64,000 bases of DNA from Teretinema zuelzerae (lineage in GTDB: Bacteria > Spirochaetota > Spirochaetia > Treponematales > Treponemataceae). The stretch is from positions 558,001 through 622,000 of the forward strand of contig NZ_JAINWA010000003.1 of NCBI RefSeq assembly GCF_021021555.1, given 5' to 3'. Of the stretch, positions 28,407 through 34,857 are shown in pieces. The position numbers were made by a program, and so were the translations under genes. Every line of letters starts with the position of its first letter. Position 1 is the first letter of the stretch. The notes under the pieces are model-generated. The model had not been told where the DNA came from. It was given only the letters and a program-made list of their open reading frames with translations, and made no database searches.

Positions 28407-29669
28407 TTATTTCCTCCCCAGGGTTCCGAAGGGAACTCCCGATGCGTATTCAAGTTCAAGAACAGCCGCCAGGAGCGCATAAGACTGTTGCTTCAACGAG
28501 GCCTCAGCCTCCTTCAAGGAATCAGCTGACGACTGCAGGCTTAAAAGATCCTTCGCGCCTTTGAGGTACGCTTCCTCCGTCAATTGATAATTCCGCTTTG
28601 CTAGTTCCACGGCGGATGCGCGGGCCGAAAGACTGCTTTTCGATTGGGCGATGCTGCGCAAGAGAGACGAGAGCTCTAGTTCGGCCGAGAGCCGCTCATC
28701 CTCGAGCTGAATTTCAAGATCCGCCTGGGCATCGGCCGCAGTCCTGATCTGCTCCGCCCTGGACGAAAACGGCAGGAACGAATCCAGGGAAAGGGAAACC
28801 GATGCCGTCAAAGAAGCAGACTCGGTCCATTCGGCGCCCGACGACAAAACCCTGCTCGGATTCATAAGCGCCGAAAGCGAAACAGACGGTAGCCGATTCG
28901 TCATAACCGCGCCCTTAAGAGCAGATTCGGCCGCCTTCACGCTGTTTTCGAGCAAGGCGACAGAGGCGGACTGCGCGTCGAGGCCGTCCGCATCGATGTC
29001 CCCGATGCCGAGAGCTTCGTCGAGGCCGCCTTCAAGCGCTATCTCATCTGCAGGGTCGATGCCGATCGCCTGTTTGAATGAATCGAGAGAATTCGCGTAG
29101 CTAGTCTTGGCGGCTTCATAGTCGGGGACGAGAGATTCGAGCTCGACCCGGGCGGAAAGGGCGTCCACCTCGGGAACCAGGCCTGCATTGCGCTTTTCCA
29201 GAGTTTGCTCGTACCGCGCCCGGGCAGTTTCGATAGAGCCTGAAAGGAGTTCAAGATATTCTCGCTGATACAGAAGCGAATAAAAGGTTTTCCTCACCGC
29301 GAGCTCGACGTCGCGAAAAGCCTTTTCGCGCGAAATGCGCCCGGCCTCAAGATCGAGCTTCGTCTGTTCAATATCCGCAAAAAGCGCAGGCGAAAGCGTC
29401 AACGAAGCAGAAGCGGTCACGCCGACGACCTCCGCAGAGTTCGCCGCGTTTTCCGTCCATGAAGCTCCGACGGACGCCGTAGGCAGAAATTCGTTCCATG
29501 AGTTCGCCTCTTTCCGCTCCGCCGCCTGCAGGGAAAGGGCGCTCCGCCTGACCGACGCGTTGTTTTCAAGCGCCGACGCCACCGCGTCCTCAAGGGTCAA
29601 CGTACGTTCCGCGGAAAATAAAACCGCTCCGGCAAACGCGATTGCCGCCGTAAAAATCAGTTTTTTCAA
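28407..29669 (-). CDS. TolC-family outer-membrane efflux protein
   Basis: The 420-residue protein has a signal peptide (cleaved near residue 19) and two TolC-type repeats of long helices rich in Ala, Glu, Ser and Leu, with LTLEDAVASALENNASVRRS at the start of the mature chain. The start codon is TTG, with AGGAGG six bases upstream. That Shine-Dalgarno sequence lies in one arm of a 10-bp stem (29677-29720). It is the first gene of the efflux operon, unlike the common adaptor-first order. Confidence 0.9.
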   Translation of the reverse strand: MKKLIFTAAIAFAGAVLFSAERTLTLEDAVASALENNASVRRSALSLQAAERKEANSWNEFLPTASVGASWTENAANSAEVVGVTASASLTLSPALFADIEQTKLDLEAGRISREKAFRDVELAVRKTFYSLLYQREYLELLSGSIETARARYEQTLEKRNAGLVPEVDALSARVELESLVPDYEAAKTSYANSLDSFKQAIGIDPADEIALEGGLDEALGIGDIDADGLDAQSASVALLENSVKAAESALKGAVMTNRLPSVSLSALMNPSRVLSSGAEWTESASLTASVSLSLDSFLPFSSRAEQIRTAADAQADLEIQLEDERLSAELELSSLLRSIAQSKSSLSARASAVELAKRNYQLTEEAYLKGAKDLLSLQSSADSLKEAEASLKQQSYALLAAVLELEYASGVPFGTLGRK

Positions 29670-29676
29670 CTGAAAC

Positions 29677-29720
29677 CTCCTGTCGTTAGTACGCGGTAAA
29701 CATACCCCGGACGACAGGAG
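29677..29720 (-). promoter_or_regulatory. Hairpin overlapping the TolC ribosome-binding site
   Basis: CTCCTGTCGT pairs perfectly with ACGACAGGAG across a 24-nt loop. On the minus-strand mRNA the 3' arm contains most of the AGGAGG that serves the TTG start at 29669. Folding would hide the ribosome-binding site and could limit translation of the efflux operon. Confidence 0.6.
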
Positions 29721-29794
29721 AACAGAATGAACAGAGCCTGAACGCTGAATAACTTTTTGTTATATACGGGTTTCCGGGCAGGCAGAAAGATTGC

Positions 29795-30529
29795 GTGAAA
29801 AGAGAAGTTCAGTATACTGAAGGAGTGAAAACAAGAATACTTATAATAGAAGACGTCGCCGAACTCGCGGAGCTCGTCAGCCTTTACCTTGAAAAAGAAG
29901 GCATGGAAACCCTGCGTTGCGAATCGGCGGAAGAAGCTCTTGAACGCCTCGACGGATGGAAGCCGGATCTCGTCGTCCTCGATCTGAATCTGCCCGGCAT
30001 GAGCGGCTTCGATTTCCTGAGCCGATACCGCAAGACTAACTCCGGTCCCGTCCTCATCGTCTCTGCGAGAAACGCGGACGAAGACATAATAGAAGGATTA
30101 AGCGGAGGAGCCGACGAGTTCGTCTCGAAACCCTTTTCCCCCCGCGTCCTCGTCGCCCGCGTTCGAGCGATGCTCCGCCGCGCACAGGATTCCGGGACGG
30201 AAGCGCGGAATGCCCGCGAAATCTCATTCGGACCCTTCGTCCTCGATGCCGACGCGTGCATCCTCAAAAAAAACGGAAAACGGATTCCCCTCTCGGCCAA
30301 GGAATTCGACGTGCTCTTCTGCCTCGCATCCTCTCCCGGAAAAGCGCTCTCCCCCGAACTGATCTACCAGACCGCCTGGGACAACGCCTACGGGGATCTA
30401 ACCGCGGTCGCGGTCTACATCCAGCGGCTGAGGAAAAAAATCGAGGACGGAAGCGGGATGCGCTTCATCGAAACGGTGCACGGCAAAGGCTACCGCTTCG
30501 CGCCGGAAGGAGACGGAGAAGAACAATGA
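29795..30529 (+). CDS. OmpR-family response regulator
   Basis: The 244-residue protein has a receiver (phospho-acceptor Asp in VVLDLNLPG, near residue 68) and an OmpR-type winged helix (about 140-235, ending with the typical TVHGKGYRF). The GTG start at 29795 is used. A second GTG at 29825 fits the usual family N-terminus better, but the only Shine-Dalgarno sequence touches it directly. Its stop overlaps the kinase start (ATGA). It is divergent from the RND efflux operon and probably controls it. Confidence 0.92.
   Translation: MKREVQYTEGVKTRILIIEDVAELAELVSLYLEKEGMETLRCESAEEALERLDGWKPDLVVLDLNLPGMSGFDFLSRYRKTNSGPVLIVSARNADEDIIEGLSGGADEFVSKPFSPRVLVARVRAMLRRAQDSGTEARNAREISFGPFVLDADACILKKNGKRIPLSAKEFDVLFCLASSPGKALSPELIYQTAWDNAYGDLTAVAVYIQRLRKKIEDGSGMRFIETVHGKGYRFAPEGDGEEQ
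29808..29821. promoter_or_regulatory. Perfect 14-bp palindrome at the regulator start
   Basis: TTCAGTATACTGAA is a perfect palindrome within the first codons of the response regulator. It could be an operator if translation in fact starts at 29825. OmpR-family proteins usually bind direct repeats, so the binder may be another protein. Confidence 0.4.
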
Positions 30530-31887
30530 AAATACGGACGCAGTTCGCGGCACTTATCATCGGCATCATTCTGGTTCCCTTCTCGATCATGGTGGGAGCC
30601 CTCGTCTTCAGCTGGGCGCGGGAACCGGAAAGAATTCTTATTCCCGGCTATAAGGAAATAAGCGAAATAGCCGGAACCGACATCGATCCGGAGCAATGGA
30701 GGGAGCTTGCGAAGATTCTTGAACGGAGGCCGGCAGCGATCGAGAATCTCGTACTCGGAGCGAACCAGACCATCCTCTATTCCGGCTTTGCGCACTACGA
30801 TGCCGGCCGAACCTTCGGCTACGAGGATTTGTTCAATCTGATGCGGGATACGAGCCATCAATATTTTTATCAGCTCGACCGCCCGACAGAAAAAGGAACC
30901 GACGAAGAAGCTTCGAACTTCCTCGTCGTATCCCGCGTCATGCGGAAGGAACGCCGCCCGCCCGACCATATCACGATTCTGTTCAGGGGAATGTCCCTTG
31001 TCTTTTTTTCCATACTCGCCTTCTCCCTCGCCATGAGCAGCGTAATCGCGAGATCCATCACCAGATCCGTCACCCTCCTGGACGAACACACCCGGCGCAT
31101 CGCCTCCGGCGAGCTCGACCTCGCGCTCGAAGCACGGGGAAGCAATGAAATCACCTCCCTTACCGATTCCTTTAACAGAATGCGGCTTGCCCTCAAGGAC
31201 GCCCAGGTCCGGCGGAACCGATTCATCATGGGAGTCAGCCACGATTTGAAGACTCCGCTCGCCCTCATCAAGGGATACGCCGAAGCCATCTCGGACGGAC
31301 TCGCGGAAGAACCGGCAAGCAGGGCAAAAGCCCTGGAAATCATCGGAACGAAGGTCGCGCAGCTTGAAGGCATGATCGACGACCTCATCGGCTTCGTAAA
31401 GCTCGACTCGGGGGAATGGAGGCAGAATCTCCGCCTCCAGAGCGTCGGCCCCCTTCTCAGGGATTTCGCATCGCGGTTTTCGTCCGACGCGGAGCTTTAC
31501 CACCGCACGGCGCTCGCGGACATCAACATTCCGGACGACATCCGCGTTCCGCTGGACGATCGGCTATTCGTCAGGGCGCTTGAAAATCTTGCCGGCAACG
31601 CCCTCCGCTTTACGGAAGAAGGCGGCACCATACGCATAGACGGACTCGTCTCGAAAGGCCTCGTCAAAATCAGCGTCTCAGACGACGGCATAGGCATTTC
31701 GGCGGAAGACCTTCCCCGCATCTTCGACCTCTTTTATCGCGGCACCGCCTCGCGCAGGGAAGAAGGCATGGGCATGGGGCTCGCGGTAGTGAAGACGGTC
31801 GCGGACTCCCACGGATGGGAAATCCGCGCCGCCTCCGAACCGGCCAAGGGAAGCGTGTTTACGATCGAAATTCCGTACGATGCCTGA
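30526..31887 (+). CDS. Membrane sensor histidine kinase (efflux two-component partner)
   Basis: The 453-residue kinase has a first membrane segment (about residues 8-30), a periplasmic sensor of about 130 residues, a second segment (about 165-185), a HAMP linker, HisKA with His239 in GVSHDLKTP, and an HATPase domain with NALRF, DDGIGI and the G-rich lid EGMGMGLAVV. The start at 30526 overlaps the regulator stop. A longer frame beginning at 30256 inside the regulator gene has no hydrophobic character and is rejected. It likely senses envelope or drug stress. Confidence 0.93.
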   Translation: MKIRTQFAALIIGIILVPFSIMVGALVFSWAREPERILIPGYKEISEIAGTDIDPEQWRELAKILERRPAAIENLVLGANQTILYSGFAHYDAGRTFGYEDLFNLMRDTSHQYFYQLDRPTEKGTDEEASNFLVVSRVMRKERRPPDHITILFRGMSLVFFSILAFSLAMSSVIARSITRSVTLLDEHTRRIASGELDLALEARGSNEITSLTDSFNRMRLALKDAQVRRNRFIMGVSHDLKTPLALIKGYAEAISDGLAEEPASRAKALEIIGTKVAQLEGMIDDLIGFVKLDSGEWRQNLRLQSVGPLLRDFASRFSSDAELYHRTALADINIPDDIRVPLDDRLFVRALENLAGNALRFTEEGGTIRIDGLVSKGLVKISVSDDGIGISAEDLPRIFDLFYRGTASRREEGMGMGLAVVKTVADSHGWEIRAASEPAKGSVFTIEIPYDA

Positions 31888-32046
31888 TCTCCGGATCAAC
31901 ACGCCGGCAAGTTCGCCCTATGCAACAAATCGCTCGCGAATCGCCATCTTTTATTTGCCTTGCGGCGGAAAAACCCGTAGACTAACTATATGCGCTAAAA
32001 TAACGCGCGAAAGCCCAATACCCCAACCGTTAAAAAGGAGAAGAAA

Positions 32047-32433
32047 ATGAGCACAGAACCGAAATTCTACATCTGCAAACACTGCGGAAACCTGGTGGGA
32101 GTCATCCATGAATCAGGCGTGCCGATAGTATGCTGCGGAGAAAACATGACGGAAATCAAGGCGAACACCGTAGACGCCGCCAAGGAAAAACACGTACCGG
32201 TCATCACCGTATCAGGCTCCACCGTCACCGTGGCTGTCGGCTCAGTCGAACACCCCATGACCGCCGAACACTACATCCAGTGGGTCTACATCGAAACCGA
32301 AAAAGGCGGCCAGCGCAAATCCTTCAAGCCCGGCGACAAGCCCGTCGTATCCTTCGCCCTCACCGCCGACGACAAAATGGTTGCGGCCTACGAATACTGC
32401 AATCTCCACGGCCTGTGGAAGGCGACCGTCTAA
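32047..32433 (+). CDS. dfx: Desulfoferrodoxin (two-iron superoxide reductase)
   Basis: The 128-residue protein has both iron sites. Center I (desulforedoxin-like) uses Cys10, Cys13, Cys29 and Cys30. Center II, which reduces superoxide to hydrogen peroxide, uses His49, His69, His75, Cys118 and His121, with the catalytic Glu47-Lys48 pair just before His49. All ligands match the known enzyme. It acts in the cytoplasm of anaerobes and marks the organism as oxygen-sensitive or microaerophilic. AAGGAG precedes the ATG. It is a single gene closed by a strong terminator. Confidence 0.97.
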   Translation: MSTEPKFYICKHCGNLVGVIHESGVPIVCCGENMTEIKANTVDAAKEKHVPVITVSGSTVTVAVGSVEHPMTAEHYIQWVYIETEKGGQRKSFKPGDKPVVSFALTADDKMVAAYEYCNLHGLWKATV

Positions 32434-32453
32434 CAGAAAAAAGGAAAAAGCAG

Positions 32454-32499
32454 ATGCGGGTTTTTCGATTTTCGGGAAACCCGTATTGACTTTTTTTTT
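32454..32499 (+). terminator. Terminator of the superoxide reductase gene
   Basis: A 10-bp stem (ATGCGGGTTT with AAACCCGTAT, one G-U pair) is followed after four bases by nine T. It starts 20 nt after the stop codon. Confidence 0.9.
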
Positions 32500-32514
32500 G
32501 CCCTTTGATAAGTT
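32486..32514 (+). promoter_or_regulatory. Probable promoter of tRNA-Leu
   Basis: TTGACT at 32486-32491 and TAAGTT at 32509-32514 are spaced by 17 bp. The -35 box overlaps the end of the upstream terminator stem, a tight packing of terminator and promoter. Confidence 0.5.
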
Positions 32515-32551
32515 ATCACCGTTGACGGAACGCAAGTTCCTGACGCTGAAT

Positions 32552-32633
32552 GCGGCGATGGTGGAATTGGTAGACACGCTAGCTTGAGGTGCTAGTGGGG
32601 CGACCCATGGAAGTTCAAGTCTTCTTCGCCGCA
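32552..32633 (+). tRNA. tRNA-Leu (anticodon GAG)
   Basis: The 82-nt class II tRNA has the acceptor stem GCGGCGA/TCGCCGC, anticodon loop TTGAGGT inside the stem CTAGC/GCTAG, a long variable arm and T-loop TTCAAGT. The discriminator base is A and CCA is not encoded. Confidence 0.95.
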
Positions 32634-32640
32634 TCCACTT

Positions 32641-32669
32641 AAAAGTCCTTGCTTTGCAAGGACTTTTTT
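32641..32669 (+). terminator. Terminator of tRNA-Leu
   Basis: GTCCTTGC, loop TTT, GCAAGGAC forms a perfect 8-bp stem at 32645-32663, followed by six T. The four A before the stem make it usable from both sides. Confidence 0.9.
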
Positions 32670-32701
32670 ATTTTTTGCCCAAAACCTGCAATCCGGACAA
32701 G

Positions 32702-32787
32702 AATCAAGGCCGAGGCAGGACGCATCACGATCGGCGGAATGCAACGCGCGGAGCCCCCGCGTACGAGAGTCCTTGCAGGGGCGACTC
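32702..32787 (+). repeat. Intergenic repeat, copy A
   Basis: The element starts AATCAAGGCCGAGGCAGGA, has the core ACGCGCGGAGCCCCCGCGT and ends GCAGGGGCGACTC. The core folds into a hairpin with one C-C mismatch. GAGTC and GACTC near the 3' end can form a second stem. It begins about 32 nt after the tRNA-Leu terminator. Confidence 0.8.
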
Positions 32788-32829
32788 CCAGTTCGCCGGC
32801 ATGAGGCGGCGAGACGGATTGCGACCGGC

Positions 32830-33030
32830 TTACTGCAACCCTGTCGTTTTGGAAAGAAACAACTGCAGCTCGAACACGTTGTCCATGGCAAGTACGCGTT
32901 CAAACTTGTTGTAGTCCTTTCCGGACAAAACCGCTACCGGCTTGCCGCGCAAGCGAATTTCGGCCGTCTTGTCCTTTAGTTTCTTGTACGTAAAAGGTTT
33001 CTCGGTAAAGAGGGGATTTGTATCGTTCAT
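32830..33030 (-). CDS. Small Phd/YefM-like protein, no partner toxin
   Basis: This 66-residue protein has AGGAG four bases before its ATG. The stretch TAEIRLRGKPVAVLSGKDYNKFE resembles the core of Phd/YefM antitoxins, which bind DNA through such a segment. No toxin gene is adjacent on the same strand. It may be an orphan or degraded antitoxin, or an unrelated small regulator; the family call is weak. Confidence 0.55.
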   Translation of the reverse strand: MNDTNPLFTEKPFTYKKLKDKTAEIRLRGKPVAVLSGKDYNKFERVLAMDNVFELQLFLSKTTGLQ

Positions 33031-33135
33031 GAGGCTCCTTGTCCCGAATCCGCAGATCGCTCGGCATCGGATTGAGTATACACCGGAAACAGGATTCAGG
33101 CACCGGCCTGGTCTGTCCGTGTTTTCGCTTTTGCT

Positions 33136-33804
33136 TCAATCTGTATTCTTTTTTTCTCCCCGCTGTTCCTTCTTCCAGAGAATCCACGAGTAGAAGCTTG
33201 TAGCGCCGATGAGTACGGCGAGGCCGAAGATCAGGGAGACGAAGCGGGCCGTGGGTGATATGAATACGCCGGCGACAAGAACGAGGCCGACTATCATAAA
33301 GAGGGCGCCGCCGAAACGGTGGGTTTTGGTCCACACCCGTTCGCTTGCGAGCGTCCAGGGGAGCCTGATGCCGAGGGTGTAGTTGTGCCGCACGCGGGGA
33401 AGGTAGTTGCCGATCACGATGAACAGTACGCCGATCGCCGCGGGAACGACGCGCGAGACGTCGGGATTCCAGAGATCGAGAGAGATCGCGATCGTCATCC
33501 AGTAGAGGCCGGCCATCAGGATCGTAACCATCGCCATGATGAGACGGTAGGACGGCCAGTGGCGTTCGTAGTTTTCGGATTTCGGGTCGAGCCGGGGAAT
33601 GACGGCCGCAAGAACGATCATGACGAGCGGAAAGGCCGCGAGCAGGATGGACCAGGGTCGGCTCGCCCAGTTGTCGACCTGGCCCGAAGCGTTCCAGTGG
33701 AAGGGTATGGTTTCCGGAAGCGACGGGCAAATAGCGATCGAGGCCGCGAGCTGAACGATGGAGAGAGCTCCGAGAACCGCAAAAACCGGATCAATCTTTT
33801 TCAT
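33136..33804 (-). CDS. sdpI: SdpI-family membrane immunity-like protein
   Basis: The 222-residue protein has about six membrane segments. The N-terminal half matches DUF1648 (LPETIPFHWNASGQVDNW) and the second half the SdpI domain (GNYLPRVRHNYTLGIRLPW and SERVWTKTHRFGG). In Bacillus, SdpI protects against the SdpC toxin and also sequesters the repressor SdpR at the membrane. No SdpC-like toxin gene is seen here, so this copy may guard against toxins of neighbours or serve only in regulation. Its ATG overlaps the sdpR stop. Confidence 0.92.
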   Translation of the reverse strand: MKKIDPVFAVLGALSIVQLAASIAICPSLPETIPFHWNASGQVDNWASRPWSILLAAFPLVMIVLAAVIPRLDPKSENYERHWPSYRLIMAMVTILMAGLYWMTIAISLDLWNPDVSRVVPAAIGVLFIVIGNYLPRVRHNYTLGIRLPWTLASERVWTKTHRFGGALFMIVGLVLVAGVFISPTARFVSLIFGLAVLIGATSFYSWILWKKEQRGEKKNTD

Positions 33805-34064
33805 TTTACGTCTCCTTTAATCGAGTAAATCCATTCCAGCACATCCTGGAAAACAGTTGTGTTCAGGCTGTACACGCGCTGTTGGCCTGATTTCGCGCAC
33901 TGGACGAGTCCGGCCTCCAGCAGAATGCCGAGGTGATGGCTCATGCTCGCGCCGGTGATCCCGAAGTGCGCGCCTATCTCGCCCGCGTTGAGGTCGCCTT
34001 CGCGCAGAAGTTCGAGCACACGCCTGCGGGTCGGATCGTCGAGGGCTTTAAACAGCTTGTTCAT
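33801..34064 (-). CDS. sdpR: SdpR-family ArsR-type autorepressor
   Basis: The 87-residue protein is a winged-helix repressor of the ArsR class, with ALDDPTRRRVLELLREGDL and the recognition helix region ITGASMSHHLGILLEAGLV. There are no metal-binding cysteines in the usual place, in keeping with SdpR rather than a metal sensor. It is the first gene of the sdpR-sdpI pair. AGGAGG lies about 7 nt before the ATG. An AT-rich inverted repeat upstream is the likely autoregulatory site. Confidence 0.93.
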   Translation of the reverse strand: MNKLFKALDDPTRRRVLELLREGDLNAGEIGAHFGITGASMSHHLGILLEAGLVQCAKSGQQRVYSLNTTVFQDVLEWIYSIKGDVK

Positions 34065-34093
34065 TGTCAGCGCCTCCTGTATTGCGTCTTTAT

Positions 34094-34121
34094 ATTTAGA
34101 AGATAATCTAAATATCTAAAT
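34094..34121 (-). promoter_or_regulatory. Probable SdpR operator
   Basis: ATTTAGA (34094-34100) and TCTAAAT (34107-34113) form an inverted repeat around a 6-bp spacer. A third half-site TCTAAAT follows at 34115-34121. The site lies 30-57 bp upstream of sdpR, where its promoter must be. Confidence 0.6.
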
Positions 34122-34168
34122 AAAACAAGAGATTTTTTCTACTATCAGATTAAATTCCGGATATAAAA

Positions 34169-34200
34169 CGTACGCATTGCCGGTTTAAACCGTACGTATT
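34169..34200 (+). promoter_or_regulatory. Direct repeats upstream of vapB (probable operator)
   Basis: CGTACGCATT (34169-34178) and CGTACGTATT (34191-34200) are direct repeats 22 bp apart, one at the -35 and one at the -10 box. Each contains the palindrome CGTACG. Toxin-antitoxin complexes usually repress their own promoter through such sites. Confidence 0.6.
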
Positions 34201-34205
34201 ATACT
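34177..34205 (+). promoter_or_regulatory. Promoter of vapBC
   Basis: TTGCCG at 34177-34182 and TATACT at 34200-34205 are spaced by 17 bp. Transcription should start close to 34212, at or next to the first ATG (34213) and only about 12 nt before the second ATG (34225). Confidence 0.65.
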
Positions 34206-34224
34206 GATAGAGATGGAGGATTAT

Positions 34225-34458
34225 ATGCAGTATAGCGCTACACGGTTGCGGCAGAACCTTTACGCCATATTGGACAGCGTGCTCGAAAACGGGCAGAGCA
34301 TTGAAATTGAGCGAAAGGGCCATATTCTTCGCATTGTCCCTGAAGAGCGGCGTTCTATCTGGGACCGTTTGGAAGAGCGTAAAATAGTCAAAGGCGACCC
34401 GGAGGATCTGGTTTCAATGGACTGGACCGATACCTGGTCGGGAGTTGCCGAGCCGTGA
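34225..34458 (+). CDS. vapB: VapB-type (Phd-fold) antitoxin
   Basis: The 77-residue protein begins MQYSATRLRQNLYAILDSV, the DNA-binding start of Phd-type antitoxins, and ends in a Trp-rich tail expected to wrap the toxin. The start at 34225 is chosen because GGAGG lies 5-7 nt upstream. The ATG at 34213 is in frame, adds four residues and would give a leaderless mRNA. The stop overlaps the toxin start (GTGA), the usual coupling. Confidence 0.85.
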   Translation: MQYSATRLRQNLYAILDSVLENGQSIEIERKGHILRIVPEERRSIWDRLEERKIVKGDPEDLVSMDWTDTWSGVAEP

Positions 34459-34829
34459 TTTTTATAGATACCCACATCGTCGTCTGGTTGTATCAAAAAG
34501 ACAAGAACCGCTTCTCCGATCTTGCCCTACAGCTGTTGGAAAGCGATGATCTGCGCATTTCGCCTGCCGTTGCGCTCGAGATACAATATCTGTTCGAGAC
34601 AGGACGATTAACCGAGCGCAGCCGGCCGATACTGGCATGGTTGGAGAGAACAATCCAGCTCAAAGAAGATCAAGCCGCTTTCAGCGCCGTAGTAGAAGCG
34701 GCTCTGGACGAATCCTGGACGCGAGACCCGTTCGACCGGCTGATTGTCGCTCACGCGAACCTCTATGGCGCGCCGCTTCTATCCAAAAACCGAACTATCA
34801 GGGAACGATACCGTCATGCCCGCTGGTGA
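34455..34829 (+). CDS. vapC: VapC-type PIN-domain toxin
   Basis: The 124-residue protein has the PIN ribonuclease fold: Asp5 in MIFIDTH, Glu in AVALEIQYL (near 43), and the Asp pair in RDPFDRLIVAHA (near 91-95). The acidic residues that hold the metal are all present, so the enzyme should be active against RNA, most likely tRNA or rRNA as in known VapC toxins. It starts with GTG overlapping the antitoxin stop. Confidence 0.92.
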   Translation: MIFIDTHIVVWLYQKDKNRFSDLALQLLESDDLRISPAVALEIQYLFETGRLTERSRPILAWLERTIQLKEDQAAFSAVVEAALDESWTRDPFDRLIVAHANLYGAPLLSKNRTIRERYRHARW

Positions 34830-34857
34830 CGCGTATCCAGCCGTACCCTTCCCTCTT

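Noticed and set aside
32634-34224. Integrated element with attachment sites at tRNA-Leu
   Set aside because: No integrase gene and no second copy of the tRNA 3' end was found; only the gene content hints at an accessory region.
34830-34857. Terminator between vapC and the convergent GGDEF-EAL gene
   Set aside because: No stem or T-run can be seen in the 28-bp gap.
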